Origin: CAYSQW01 sp964433135
Lineage (GTDB): Bacteria > Acidobacteriota > Aminicenantia > Aminicenantales > Aminicenantaceae
Reading direction: 5' to 3'
Assembly: GCA_964433135.1 (NCBI GenBank)
Contig: CAYSQW010000010.1
Span: 22,766-86,765, forward strand
Length of the DNA stretch: 64,000 bases
Shown in pieces: positions 53,827 to 63,552 of the stretch. How positions within the stretch are numbered: the first letter of the stretch is position 1; each line of letters starts with the position of its first letter. Made by a program: the position numbers and the translations under genes. Below the pieces are notes generated by a model. It searched no databases and was not told the origin of the DNA. It worked only from the letters and a program-made list of their open reading frames with translations.

Positions 53827-54945
53827 TTATTTCTTCGCCTGGCCCGGATTGAAGCGTCGTTCCGTAACTCTCAGACCTTCTTTCCTCTGGATTATATCCG
53901 TCAGTTCCTCGGGTTTCGAGGTCACGTTCATGGCCGTCTCCAGCGTGATCTTCTTTTTAAAATACAAGCTGGCCAGAGACTGGTTGAACGTCTGCATCCC
54001 GTATTTCTCCTGCCCCATCTGCATGGCGGCATATATCTGATGAATCTTGTTTTCTCGAATCAGGTTTCGGATCGCGGAATTCGGAATCAGGATTTCCATC
54101 GCCAGAACTCTTCCTTGACCGTCCGCACGGGGAAGGAGGGACTGCGTGATCACCGCCTCCAAGCTCATGGAGAGCATGATGCGTATCTGAGTCTGGTATG
54201 TCGACGGAAAAATGTCAATGATTCGGGAGATGGTTTCAGAGGCCGAATTGGTATGCAGGGTGGAAAATGTCAGGTGACCGGTTTCCGCCACCCGCAGGCA
54301 GGCTTCCACGGTTTCTAAATCGCGCATTTCGCCCACCAGAACGACGTCGGGATCTTCACGCAGAACCGAACGCAGGGCATTGGGATAGGAAAGGGTATCG
54401 ACAAACAATTCTCTCTGATTGATGATGGATTTTTTGGGCGTAAAATAATATTCAATCGGATCTTCTATGGTAACGATATGGACGGATCGCTCCCGGTTGA
54501 CATGGTCAACCATGCAGGCCAGGCTTGTCGATTTGCCGCACCCCGTGGGACCGGTGACCAGAACCAGCCCGCGAGGCAAATAGCAGAGTTTAGCCAGTCG
54601 CTGTGGAATCCCCAATTGAGGAAAACTCCACATGACGGGCAGAAATCTCCGGAAGGCGGCGGCAACGGACCCCTTCTGCATGAATACATTCCCGCGGAAA
54701 CGTCCCAGATCTTTCATCCCGAAAGAGAAGTCCAACTCCATTTTTTCTTCAAACTGTTTCTTTTGGCGGTCCGTCAGCAGGCTGTAAACGATGGTTTTGG
54801 TTTCCGCCGGCGTGAGCGGGGGATGGTCCAGGGAGACCAACTCTCCGTGTACCCGGATACGTGGCGGAACGTGTGTCGTCACGTGAAGATCGCTGGCATC
54901 TCGATCCACGGCGATCTGCAGTAATTCCTGTATGGTTATGGCCAT
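53827..54945 (-). CDS. pilT: PilT, pilus retraction ATPase
   Basis: This 372-aa secretion ATPase has Walker A GPTGCGKST (near 133-141), the Asp box EDPIEYYF, Walker B LVGEMRD and the His box HLTFSTLHTNSA. Its length and lack of an N-terminal extension point to PilT rather than PilB. It powers pilus retraction. GGAGG precedes the ATG, and it starts 2 bp after pilB. Confidence 0.95.
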   Translation of the reverse strand: MAITIQELLQIAVDRDASDLHVTTHVPPRIRVHGELVSLDHPPLTPAETKTIVYSLLTDRQKKQFEEKMELDFSFGMKDLGRFRGNVFMQKGSVAAAFRRFLPVMWSFPQLGIPQRLAKLCYLPRGLVLVTGPTGCGKSTSLACMVDHVNRERSVHIVTIEDPIEYYFTPKKSIINQRELFVDTLSYPNALRSVLREDPDVVLVGEMRDLETVEACLRVAETGHLTFSTLHTNSASETISRIIDIFPSTYQTQIRIMLSMSLEAVITQSLLPRADGQGRVLAMEILIPNSAIRNLIRENKIHQIYAAMQMGQEKYGMQTFNQSLASLYFKKKITLETAMNVTSKPEELTDIIQRKEGLRVTERRFNPGQAKK

Positions 54946-54947
54946 TC

Positions 54948-56681
54948 TTATACCTCCATGTCCTTTACGGTCTCACGCAGAACTTCTTCCACGGAAGTGA
55001 TGCCTTGTTTTATCTTGGTCAATCCGCTCATTCGAAGAGTCATCATTCCCTGGCTCATCGCGACGCGTTTGATCTCCTTGGATGCCCCCCGTGCCAGGAT
55101 CAGATCCCGGATCTCATCGGTGACCTGCATAATTTCGAACAAACCGACACGGCCTTTATACCCGGTATTGTTGCAATCCGGACATCCGTACGGCTTATAG
55201 ATTTTAACCTTTTGCGCTTCTTGGGTTGAGTATCCGATGTCCACCAGGGCTTCCGGAGTCAGATTGTGCTTCACCCGGCATTTCTTACATAACCTTCTCA
55301 CCAACCGCTGCGCTACGATGAGATGGACCGAATCGGCCACCAGGAACGGTTCGATATCCATGTTCACCAGACGAACGACCGTGCTGGCGGCATCGTTGGT
55401 ATGAACGGTGGAAAAGACCAAGTGCCCCGTCAAGGCCGCTTTGATTGCGATATCGACGGTTTCGTGATCCCGCATCTCTCCCACCAGCATGATATCCGGA
55501 TCCTGCCGAAGGAAGCTGCGCAGGGATGATGAAAAGTTCAATCCGATCTCATCTCGGATATTAACCTGATTGATCCCGGGGATATAGAATTCGACGGGAT
55601 CTTCCGCCGTCATGATGTTCTTCTCCATGGAATTGATCGACGAGATCGCCGAATAGAGAGTGTTTGTCTTGCCGCTGCCCGTGGGACCCGTAACCAAGAT
55701 GATCCCCCAAGGCTTGACGATGCTCTGTTTCATGATTTCCAGGGATTCTTTCTCGAAGCCGAGTTGGGAAAGATCCAGCTTCAGCATTTCCTTATCCAGG
55801 ATACGAACGACAATTTTTTCACCGAATATCGCAGGCACGCTGGAAACACGCATATCGACTTCCTTGCGGTTCCCATTCTCCATTTTTACGCGCATCTTGA
55901 TACGGCCGTCCTGCGGCAGCCTCTTTTCGGCGATATCCATATTGGAAAGGATCTTGACCCGGGAGATTACGGGATTTTTAAATTTCATCGCCAGGTTCAT
56001 CATCTCATACAGCGTGCCGTCGAGGCGGTAGCGGATGCGGAATGCTTTCTCATAAGGCTCGAAATGAACATCACTGGCACCCTTCTTGATGGCGTCGATA
56101 AAAACCGTGTTCACGAGAGTGATGATCGGAGCTTCCTCGGTGGAATGAACCAATTCCTCGATATCGTAATCTTCCTCATCCTCTTCAATAATATTGACGC
56201 TGGTGTCTTCCGCCTGCTCGATTTCATCGACGATCTGCTTGACGCGTAGAGAATCCGATGATCCGTAATACTTATTGATGGCATTCATGATGCCTGTTTC
56301 GGAAGCGATGACGGGTTGGATGCTCAGTCCGGTCCGGAAACGGATATCCTCGATAACATCCAGGTCCGTGGGATCGACCATGGCAAGCGTCAGGAAAGAC
56401 CGGATGCGGTGGATCGGCATGATGAGATAATTCTTTGCGATCTCAACCGGGATCAGATTGATCACATCGGGATACACTTCGAATTGATCCAGGTTTATAT
56501 AAGGATATCCCAACTGCCGACTGAGAGCCTGCGCCATCTCCTCTTCGGAGATAAAACCCAAACTCACGATAGCCGTCGGCGTAGTGACTTCATTTTTTTT
56601 CTGGAATTCCAAAACCGTCTTCAACTGGTCGGAATCCAACAGCTTTTCTTGCAGAAGCAACTCACCTAAATTAGATCCCAT
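54948..56681 (-). CDS. pilB: PilB, pilus extension ATPase
   Basis: This 577-aa GspE/PilB ATPase has an N-terminal MshEN-like region (about 1-130), Walker A GPTGSGKTN, EDPVEFYIPG, LVGEMRD, HLVFSTVHTNDA and a zinc-type tetracysteine (CKKC...CPDC). It powers pilin polymerisation. It leads the pilB-T-C-S-R unit. A weak promoter with TTGACA may lie upstream. Confidence 0.95.
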   Translation of the reverse strand: MGSNLGELLLQEKLLDSDQLKTVLEFQKKNEVTTPTAIVSLGFISEEEMAQALSRQLGYPYINLDQFEVYPDVINLIPVEIAKNYLIMPIHRIRSFLTLAMVDPTDLDVIEDIRFRTGLSIQPVIASETGIMNAINKYYGSSDSLRVKQIVDEIEQAEDTSVNIIEEDEEDYDIEELVHSTEEAPIITLVNTVFIDAIKKGASDVHFEPYEKAFRIRYRLDGTLYEMMNLAMKFKNPVISRVKILSNMDIAEKRLPQDGRIKMRVKMENGNRKEVDMRVSSVPAIFGEKIVVRILDKEMLKLDLSQLGFEKESLEIMKQSIVKPWGIILVTGPTGSGKTNTLYSAISSINSMEKNIMTAEDPVEFYIPGINQVNIRDEIGLNFSSSLRSFLRQDPDIMLVGEMRDHETVDIAIKAALTGHLVFSTVHTNDAASTVVRLVNMDIEPFLVADSVHLIVAQRLVRRLCKKCRVKHNLTPEALVDIGYSTQEAQKVKIYKPYGCPDCNNTGYKGRVGLFEIMQVTDEIRDLILARGASKEIKRVAMSQGMMTLRMSGLTKIKQGITSVEEVLRETVKDMEV

Positions 56682-57052
56682 CGTCGTGAATCCCTACATT
56701 AAAAAATATGACATTTTTTGTCAACACCAAAACAATAAAAACATCGCCGTTGAGCGCGGAGCCATGACTTTCATTCACCGTTTCTATTCGCATCTCAGAC
56801 CCATTTCAAAAGTGCCTCCATCATCCCAGATAGAACGTTCGCCGTCAATCACCATGAGGGAGGATTCCCGGGGTGATATTCCTCTTGATCCTATCACCTT
56901 TAAAGGCGATCCTTCCATTGTTTAGCGATGAGACGAATGAAAATTTTTACGGGATTCATAATAAAGTTTTTACAAATACCCCTTACATCTCTTATAATAC
57001 CGCTCTTTAGTCGGCGGGTACACCCTCCGGATCTTTTTTGAAAGGAAACACC
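56682..57052. other. 371-bp divergent intergenic region
   Basis: There is no convincing gene. A TGACA-TTTTT-TGTCA repeat (56709-56723) overlaps a weak minus-strand promoter (TTGACA at 56724-56719, poor -10) for pilB. On the plus strand TTACAA (56971-56976) and TATAAT (56994-56999) form a promoter for the DUF5916 gene. The rest is unremarkable. Confidence 0.5.
56971..56999 (+). promoter_or_regulatory. Promoter of the CBM9-like/DUF5916 gene
   Basis: TTACAA and a perfect TATAAT are 17 nt apart, about 50 nt before the GTG start at 57053. Confidence 0.6.
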
Positions 57053-59260
57053 GTGAAATCCAGACGCTTGATGGTTCGCTTCTTCCTCATACCGCTGATT
57101 GCATCGGCGGGATTCAGCACTGAAGGTCTTAACCGAAACAACGCCGCAAGACCTGGGGCTTACATACTGGAAGCACAAAAAATCCCCAGCGCCCCTGTAA
57201 TTGACGGATTCCTGGAGCCTGAAATCTGGGATGCGGTTCCGGCCGCCCGGAATTTCATCCAGCGTCAGCCTGATGAAGGGCTGCCTGCGACTGAAAAAAC
57301 CGAGGTTAAAATCATGTACGACGCCGAAAACATCTACATCGGCGCCATGTGCTTCGATTCCGAACCGGACAAGATCATCGCGAACGAGAAACGGCGGGAC
57401 AGCGACAAATTATCTGAAAACGATCATTTCGAAGTCATGCTGGATACGTTTCACGACCGCCGCAACGGATACATTTTCGTCATCAATCCGCTGGGAGCCA
57501 AAATGGATCTTCAGATCCGCAAAGAAGGAAAAAGCGAAGGCCGCTACCCCAACAACAATCCCAACCTCAATCGCGACTGGAACGCCGTCTGGGAAGTGAA
57601 AACCGCTATCCTGGAGAATGGATGGTCGGCGGAGATAAGAATTCCTCTCTATAACCTGAGATACGACGGCAAATCGGATGCGGTATGGGGATTGAACTTT
57701 CTTCGCAATATCCGCCGCAAAAACGAAGCTTCGACTTGGGTCCCGCTTCCCCGAAACCTCAAGCTTCATAAGGTTTCCATCGCCGGAGAATTGCATGGAC
57801 TTGACGAGTTGTCCAAAGGGCTGAAGCTTCAGGTCAAACCTTATACCCTGCTCAATCATGTTTCCCAGCTCGATGAGGACGGCGTTATGGACCATCATCC
57901 CAATTTGGATGCCGGAATCGATATCAAATACGGAATCACTTCCAACCTCACCCTTGAATTAACCGGAAATACGGATTTTTCCCAGGTGGAAGCCGACGAC
58001 CAGCAGATCAATCTTACCCGCTTCGACCTCTACTTTCCTGAAAAACGCGAATTTTTTCTTGAGAATGCCGCGATTTTCAGCATCGGCAGTCCCGACGACG
58101 CCATGATCTTTTTCAGCCGGCGCATCGGGCTCTCCGACGAAGGCGAAGCGATCCCTTTGCTGGGCGGAGCCAAGCTCGCGGGCAAGCTGGGAAGATACAA
58201 TGTCGGACTGCTCAACCTTCAGGCACAAGCCAAAGGCGATATCCCGACCAACAATTTTTCCGTCGTCCGCGTCAGTCGGGACGTGTTCGGCAAATCCGCC
58301 GTGGGCATGATGTTGACCAACCGCCAATCCAGCCTCAGGGAAGACTACAACCGTGCCTTCGCATTAGACGGCGACTTTAACTTCGGCGAAAATCTCTCGA
58401 TCAGCAGCTATTTCGCGCTCACCGCCTCACCCGATTTGCGGGGAAAGAACACAGCGGCCAAATTGGGAGCCGAATGGGTGAGCGACTTCTGGGAAATCAG
58501 GGGACATGTCCTTGATATTCAGGACAATTTCAACGCCGAGATGGGATTCGTGAAACGCACCGGCATCCGGACCGGACAGTTTTACATCGCCTATACACCG
58601 GAACCAAACATCCCGGGGGTTCAGCGCCTCAATCCTCACATCATGGTGTCTCGCACCACCGACCAGAGCAATGGGCTGCTGGAAAGAACTCTCCATATGG
58701 ACATGGTGATTCAGTACATCAACGGAGGAAAAACCGGCCTGCAGTGGAATGATAACTACGAATACGTGGATATCCCCTTCGAGATCCAGGAAAACATCAC
58801 GATTCCTGTCGGCTTCTATCCCATCCGTTATTTCGAGGCCAACCACCAAACCGATAAAAGCCGAAAAATCTACGGCGAGGCCAAATACCGGAAAGGCCGG
58901 TTCTATGGAGGGGACAGTAAGATCTTAACCGGAAAGCTGGGACTCCGTCCCTTTTCCAATTTCTGGACCGAATTCAACTTGATCTATAACGACGTCGAAC
59001 TTCCCCAGGGCGATTTCATCAATCACCTGCTGCAAAGCCGATTGATCTACAGCTTTTCCACCCAGCTGTCATTGATGAGCTTGTTACAGTGGAACAGCGA
59101 CACCGATGAGGTCAATGCGAATATCCGGCTGCACTTCATCTACCGGCCCGGCAGCGACCTGTTTCTGGTCTACAACGAACGCCGCATGGTGGAAGGGATT
59201 GCAAGCGGTATTCAGGATCGGACCATCGCCCTGAAGATCAATTATCTTTTTAATTTTTGA
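57053..59260 (+). CDS. CBM9-like/DUF5916 outer-membrane protein
   Basis: This 735-aa exported protein has a signal peptide (about 1-22), an N-terminal carbohydrate-binding family 9-like domain (about 35-230; APVIDGFLEPEIWDAVPAA, IGAMCFDSEPDKI) and a C-terminal beta-barrel-like DUF5916 region (about 240-735) with many aromatic strands and a terminal phenylalanine. The GTG at 57053 (GAAAGGA, 6-nt spacer) is chosen over the TTG at 57038. Probably an outer-membrane glycan-related protein; the substrate is unknown. Confidence 0.85.
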   Translation: MKSRRLMVRFFLIPLIASAGFSTEGLNRNNAARPGAYILEAQKIPSAPVIDGFLEPEIWDAVPAARNFIQRQPDEGLPATEKTEVKIMYDAENIYIGAMCFDSEPDKIIANEKRRDSDKLSENDHFEVMLDTFHDRRNGYIFVINPLGAKMDLQIRKEGKSEGRYPNNNPNLNRDWNAVWEVKTAILENGWSAEIRIPLYNLRYDGKSDAVWGLNFLRNIRRKNEASTWVPLPRNLKLHKVSIAGELHGLDELSKGLKLQVKPYTLLNHVSQLDEDGVMDHHPNLDAGIDIKYGITSNLTLELTGNTDFSQVEADDQQINLTRFDLYFPEKREFFLENAAIFSIGSPDDAMIFFSRRIGLSDEGEAIPLLGGAKLAGKLGRYNVGLLNLQAQAKGDIPTNNFSVVRVSRDVFGKSAVGMMLTNRQSSLREDYNRAFALDGDFNFGENLSISSYFALTASPDLRGKNTAAKLGAEWVSDFWEIRGHVLDIQDNFNAEMGFVKRTGIRTGQFYIAYTPEPNIPGVQRLNPHIMVSRTTDQSNGLLERTLHMDMVIQYINGGKTGLQWNDNYEYVDIPFEIQENITIPVGFYPIRYFEANHQTDKSRKIYGEAKYRKGRFYGGDSKILTGKLGLRPFSNFWTEFNLIYNDVELPQGDFINHLLQSRLIYSFSTQLSLMSLLQWNSDTDEVNANIRLHFIYRPGSDLFLVYNERRMVEGIASGIQDRTIALKINYLFNF

Positions 59261-59276
59261 CGAAACCAGAACGGAT

Positions 59277-59990
59277 TCAGCGCGGGATTCCGGTTGAATT
59301 CACCGCCGCTTCATAGTCGGACAAGATCTCATTGAACATCTCAGGTTGTTTGGACTTGATCTCGACGGCATAATCCAGGAATTTACGAATCCCGTCTTCC
59401 AGAACCTTGCGCACTTTGATCATCAAGACCTCATTCTTCTCAGCCGCGAAAATAAACTTTTCTCCCGGATGGAGTTCATGAAAACTCTTCACGTCATAGA
59501 TGAAATGAAGGATATAGATCATGTCCTGAAAGATTTCCTCGAAATTGTAAGTGATCGCCCGATTCAGGAAGTTATTCCATACATCCTGGGCCTTGACATA
59601 TTCGCGGATTACCGGCTCCATGGCTTCGAGGGAATCATATTCGATGTTTTCGGCCGCCTTCCGCATCCGCTTCAGATCCTCCAGCGAAGCCTGTTTGATC
59701 TCGCTCATGGTGATCGAAGGAGTTTTCAGAGCGGAAAAATTCGCCACGAAAAGTTTGCGCATTCCCGATCGAAAGAGATAACTTTTAATGTACATCAACT
59801 GGCGGCGCTTGTCTTTCCGCTCGCGGTGTTCCAGAAACCGTTCAACGATAAACACCGCGACCAGCACTTCCAGCGGAATCGCCGCCAGGTGCAGGAGAAA
59901 CTCAAAATGGGTGAGTTGTTCGATCCAAAGAAACAATCCCGCGCATACGCACAGGATAACGTAATAGCCAATAATGCCTTTTGCTTTCAT
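59277..59990 (-). CDS. Membrane protein of unknown function
   Basis: This 237-aa protein has two N-terminal membrane helices (about 5-21 and 29-48), then a charged helical cytoplasmic part (about 55-237) with potential coiled coil. An ERFLEHRERKDKRRQ stretch follows the second helix. I recognise no family. It converges on the DUF5916 gene with 16 bp between stops. It may be a small signal- or channel-associated protein. Confidence 0.7.
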   Translation of the reverse strand: MKAKGIIGYYVILCVCAGLFLWIEQLTHFEFLLHLAAIPLEVLVAVFIVERFLEHRERKDKRRQLMYIKSYLFRSGMRKLFVANFSALKTPSITMSEIKQASLEDLKRMRKAAENIEYDSLEAMEPVIREYVKAQDVWNNFLNRAITYNFEEIFQDMIYILHFIYDVKSFHELHPGEKFIFAAEKNEVLMIKVRKVLEDGIRKFLDYAVEIKSKQPEMFNEILSDYEAAVNSTGIPR

Positions 59991-60054
59991 AAGATACCCG
60001 CCTTTCCTTTCAATCCAATCCGAAATCGTATCATGCCCTCATCAAAACAGAACC

Positions 60055-60510
60055 TCATGAGGATCGCGTAAACCGCAAACGGTTGCCGCTGGGAAAAAAG
60101 ATAGTCAGCCGTTCTCCCTTGAGTTCGATCCGGCATTCTTCTTCATGACGACTGTCAAGTTTCATCTCCGGCTGACTCAGCGGAAGCCCGTCCACCGGAT
60201 CGCCGCCGGAAAACATCAGATACATATGCGTGAACAACAAGCGATTTCCCTTAAGACTGTAGGATCCGCCTTCTCCGGAACCACGCAGCGGCTTCCCATC
60301 CGCATCAACGACAAAAAAAAGGACCACCCAGTCATGTTCGCCGAAAACGATGGAGCCCCGCACCCGGGGCGCTCCCCCTTCCTTGAGCTCATATCCCTCG
60401 ATCTTCCATGCCCCCTGCAGCTTCGTTTCCCCGGCATGCAGAACAAGAGACATCAAGCCGCACACCAGTGCCGTTCCCAAACAGAATCCGAACAGCTTGG
60501 AATTTCTCAT
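60055..60510 (-). CDS. Small exported protein of unknown function
   Basis: This 151-aa protein has a signal peptide (about 1-27, FGFCLGTALVCGLMSLVLHAG). The mature part begins GETKLQGAWKIEGYELKEGG, reminiscent of lipocalin-like or TIGR03067-like domains (LQG-W-x motif), but I do not assign a family. It is predicted beta-rich. Its 3' end lies 64 bp from the 59277 gene start on the same strand. Confidence 0.65.
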   Translation of the reverse strand: MRNSKLFGFCLGTALVCGLMSLVLHAGETKLQGAWKIEGYELKEGGAPRVRGSIVFGEHDWVVLFFVVDADGKPLRGSGEGGSYSLKGNRLLFTHMYLMFSGGDPVDGLPLSQPEMKLDSRHEEECRIELKGERLTIFFPSGNRLRFTRSS

Positions 60511-60673
60511 TCATACTCCTCAAAATGAAAAACGGCCGTAATTGTTTCTCGATCCCTGAATCACAGCATCTTGTATAATTCAGGCATAATGTACCAACTT
60601 CCCGGGGGTTTTTCAAACGGAATCCCTCCACGATTGCCGGCGCGACACAACTCCGGAGCCCCTTTATAATCAC

Positions 60674-60702
60674 TTGCTAAACATTCATCATATATATAAT
60701 AT
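60674..60702 (+). promoter_or_regulatory. Possible promoter of the M24 gene
   Basis: TTGCTA (60674-60679) with TATAAT (60695-60700, 15-nt spacer) or TAATAT (60697-60702, 17-nt spacer), in a TA-rich stretch about 100 nt before the GTG at 60805. Confidence 0.45.
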
Positions 60703-60804
60703 ATTATGCATGCGATCACACGACGCGCATTCGGAAGATCGAATAGTCAACGGTTCGATTTCCTCCATGTTTTCATCACACCATGCTTATAAAGGAGGCA
60801 TTTC

Positions 60805-62178
60805 GTGAAAAAAAGGCTCTCTGTTTGCTTATTAACCTTGTGCTTTATGATCGGCGTCGTAGGACCCGCCATTGCCCAGAATCAGATCCATTGGGACATC
60901 GCGGACGTCGACGACAGCGCAAAAATTCTGCCCGAACGTGAACGGGCGGAAGTCTTCACCCGGTGGCTGGGATGGCGTCTTGACAATATCATTCCCATGC
61001 TCATGAAACGCGAAGCCATCGATATGTGGCTCGTCATCAATTATGAATACGGCGAGGACCCGGTTTATATGTCCATGGTAGCCCCTCCGGTCCTCAATGC
61101 ACGGCGGCTGTCTATCCTGGTCTTTCATAACGGCCCCGAGGGCTTCAAGAAACTCACCTTGAACTGGCACGGCAAAGGCACGGCGGCTCCCTTCTACGAG
61201 ACCTTGAAGTTCGACAAAGCCAAGGGTGAGCAAGGACAGTGGGAAGCTCTTTCCTCCTATATCAAGAAACACGATGTTAAAAAGATCGGGATCAACCAGT
61301 CGGAGAACTGGGTCGCTTTCGGCAACGGGCTGACGGCCGGACTCAAGGAAAAACTCGTGCGCTCGCTGGATAAAAAATACGTGGACCGTCTTGTTTCCGC
61401 GGAACATCTTTGTGTCGGGTGGCTCGAGACACGCAGTCCGGATCAACTCAGCGTCTATCGTCATATCGCTGGAATCTCTCATGATATTATCGCGGAATTC
61501 TTTTCGAACAAGGTCATCACTCCCGACGTCACCACAACCGACGACGTCGTGTGGTGGACACGCGATAAAATCACCAGCCTTGGGTTGGAAACCTGGTTTC
61601 AACCTTCGATCAGCATCCGACGCTCCCCCAAGGATAAAGCCAAATACGGTGAAGGAGACCGGGTAATCCGCCGCGGCGACATCCTGCACTGCGATATGGG
61701 CATCGTCTATCTCGGCCTCTGCACCGACATGCAGCATAACGCCTATGTCTGCCGTATCGGAGAAGAAGAACCTCCGGCCGGCGTGAAAGAGCTCCTGCGC
61801 AAAGGCAACCGTCTGCAGGAGATCTTCATGAACAACTTCAAGGAGGGGCGGACCGGAAACGAGGTTCTGCTGGCTTCGTTGAAGCAAGGCCGCGAGGAAG
61901 ATCTCAATCCCCGGATCTATACGCATCCTATCGGCGTTCACGGACATGCGGCGGGAACGGTTCTCGGCCGGACAGAAAAACAGGACGGAGTGCCGGTTCG
62001 CGGCGATTATCCGCTGCACTTCAATACCGTCTATTCCATCGAGTTGAGCGTAGGACATAAGATCCCGGAATGGGATAACGCCCTGGTCGGTATGGGACTC
62101 GAAGAAGAAGCCGCCTTCACCAAACGTGGATGTGATTGGCTGGACGGTTATCCGCGGGAATTTTACCTGATCAAGTAA
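60805..62178 (+). CDS. Exported M24-family metallopeptidase (Xaa-Pro type)
   Basis: This 457-aa protein has a signal peptide ending AIAQ (about 1-25) and the pita-bread M24 fold. Dimetal ligands are visible as Asp in GDILHCDMG, Asp in LCTDMQHN, His in THPIGVHGH, Glu in YSIELSVG and Glu in GLEEEAAF, the full set. It would cleave an N-terminal residue before proline, or another N-terminal peptide, in the periplasm. GGAGG stands ahead of the GTG start. A hairpin terminator follows. Confidence 0.9.
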   Translation: MKKRLSVCLLTLCFMIGVVGPAIAQNQIHWDIADVDDSAKILPERERAEVFTRWLGWRLDNIIPMLMKREAIDMWLVINYEYGEDPVYMSMVAPPVLNARRLSILVFHNGPEGFKKLTLNWHGKGTAAPFYETLKFDKAKGEQGQWEALSSYIKKHDVKKIGINQSENWVAFGNGLTAGLKEKLVRSLDKKYVDRLVSAEHLCVGWLETRSPDQLSVYRHIAGISHDIIAEFFSNKVITPDVTTTDDVVWWTRDKITSLGLETWFQPSISIRRSPKDKAKYGEGDRVIRRGDILHCDMGIVYLGLCTDMQHNAYVCRIGEEEPPAGVKELLRKGNRLQEIFMNNFKEGRTGNEVLLASLKQGREEDLNPRIYTHPIGVHGHAAGTVLGRTEKQDGVPVRGDYPLHFNTVYSIELSVGHKIPEWDNALVGMGLEEEAAFTKRGCDWLDGYPREFYLIK

Positions 62179-62202
62179 AAAATCGTATATAACCGACAAT
62201 AG

Positions 62203-62227
62203 GGGGGCCGTGATCCGAACGGCCCCC
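62203..62227. terminator. Hairpin between convergent genes
   Basis: A 9-bp stem, GGGGGCCGT (62203-62211) with ACGGCCCCC (62219-62227), and a 7-nt loop lie between the convergent M24 and racemase genes. It has no T-run on either side, so termination efficiency is uncertain. Confidence 0.55.
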
Positions 62228-62263
62228 ATCCTCTCACCGTCCGTCTGAGGACAGACGCCTCGA

Positions 62264-62956
62264 TCACCCCTCCAAAGCGTAATCCAATGCGGCTTCGATA
62301 TGCAGCGCCGCCGTATCGAGCAGTCGCTGAGCCACATCTTCCTGGGCGAGCAGCAAAGGCAGTTCCGTACAGCCCAGTATCACCGCATCCGCCGGGTAGC
62401 CGTCAATGATGGAAACCATGCGCTGTCGACTGCTCTCCCGCTTGATGCCCAGCACCAGTTCGTTAAAAATAATTTTTTCGATCTCGTCCTGCTCCGTATC
62501 CGATGGAACGATCACTTCGATGCCGTTTCTGATATACGCCTCTTTATAGGAGGAAGATCGAATGGTGTGTTTGATGCCGAGCAGAAGCGCCTTGGTGATT
62601 CCCATGCCGTGGGCTTTAGCGGCCGTCACTTCAGCGATATTGAGGAGCGGAACCCGAGCCCGCCGTTGTATTTCTCCGAATTCGGAATGAGGAGAATTCG
62701 CGGCCATGACGATAAAATCGACGCCGCCGTTCTCAAGCGACTCAATGCCCTGCATGATATATTGGATGTAATGCTCACGACGACCCTTTTCCTCAAAGTC
62801 CGAAAACCTTTGAAAATCAAGGCTGAATATCACGATCTCCGGATAATGGTAGTCCTTACGCCGCTTATAGTATTTCTTCAATAGAGAGTCATAATACCTT
62901 ACTGTTGATTCCAGACTGATCCCCCCCAAAATACCGATTCGTTTGCTTGCCTTCAT
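62264..62956 (-). CDS. Aspartate/glutamate racemase-family protein
   Basis: This 230-aa protein has the two-domain racemase fold starting KRIGILGGISLESTVRYYD. Two catalytic cysteines are normal; here the second is present (Cys196 in LGCTELPL), but the first lies in the MAANSPH motif where Ala86 replaces the usual Cys of x-C-N-T-x-H. It may be specialised for one enantiomer or act on another substrate. GAGGAG precedes the ATG. Confidence 0.85.
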   Translation of the reverse strand: MKASKRIGILGGISLESTVRYYDSLLKKYYKRRKDYHYPEIVIFSLDFQRFSDFEEKGRREHYIQYIMQGIESLENGGVDFIVMAANSPHSEFGEIQRRARVPLLNIAEVTAAKAHGMGITKALLLGIKHTIRSSSYKEAYIRNGIEVIVPSDTEQDEIEKIIFNELVLGIKRESSRQRMVSIIDGYPADAVILGCTELPLLLAQEDVAQRLLDTAALHIEAALDYALEG

Positions 62957-63008
62957 TGTCTCCTCTTATTTGCGATGGAAGCTTTCTCAATGATCCCAAT
63001 TATTTCCA

Positions 63009-63037
63009 TATATATAGGATCATATCGTTTTTTGCAA
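63009..63037 (-). promoter_or_regulatory. Promoter of the racemase gene
   Basis: On the minus strand TTGCAA (63037-63032), a 17-nt spacer and TATATA (63014-63009) stand about 50 nt before the ATG at 62956. Confidence 0.55.
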
Positions 63038-63210
63038 CAGATCCTTCTCCCTTTTCCACCCTATGTCTTTCTTTTGATATATCCCTTTCCGTCAATCCTC
63101 GAATCGGATTACCGAACAAACGAACGCCCGCCCAGATTCTAACGGCATGGAAGGAATCAAAAAGCCCTGCATACCGATTTTTTGCCTGATCCGTGCCGCA
63201 TGAATAGAAC

Positions 63211-63239
63211 TTGCCTTCCTTTTCTTACTGTGATATATA
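63211..63239 (+). promoter_or_regulatory. Distal promoter of the TonB receptor
   Basis: TTGCCT (63211-63216), a 17-nt spacer and TATATA (63234-63239) would give a leader of about 360 nt. Confidence 0.45.
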
Positions 63240-63524
63240 GTATACCGTATATATAGGACTGTGTTTTCGATACAAAGGAGTCATTTGATACACACGTTGG
63301 AGCTGTTTTAGATCATGGGCGATTTATTCCGAAAGCCATTTTTCCTTTCGGCATTGATCCCTTCCCATATTTGAAACATCTCCTCTGATATATATCTGGT
63401 TTTTATACATCCAAATTCAACTAAGGAGGCGTCATACGGGAAGTCATCTTTAAAAAAGGTTCAAGCGGAGAGAGTATCAACCTTGCCCGGTCGATATCAC
63501 CTCTTCACCACATGGGTATTGCGC

Positions 63525-63552
63525 TTGAGGCATCACCAATTATCGCTATATA
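63525..63552 (+). promoter_or_regulatory. Proximal promoter of the TonB receptor
   Basis: TTGAGG (63525-63530) and TATATA (63547-63552, 16-nt spacer) lie about 55 nt before the ATG at 63607. Confidence 0.45.

Noticed and set aside
60832..62337. 501-codon open frame opposite the M24 peptidase gene
   Set aside because: The sense strand has a signal peptide and all metal ligands of M24; the antisense translation resembles nothing.
63284..63313. SD-led 8-codon frame starting TTG upstream of the TonB receptor
   Set aside because: Too short and with a non-ATG start; no conservation can be tested here.
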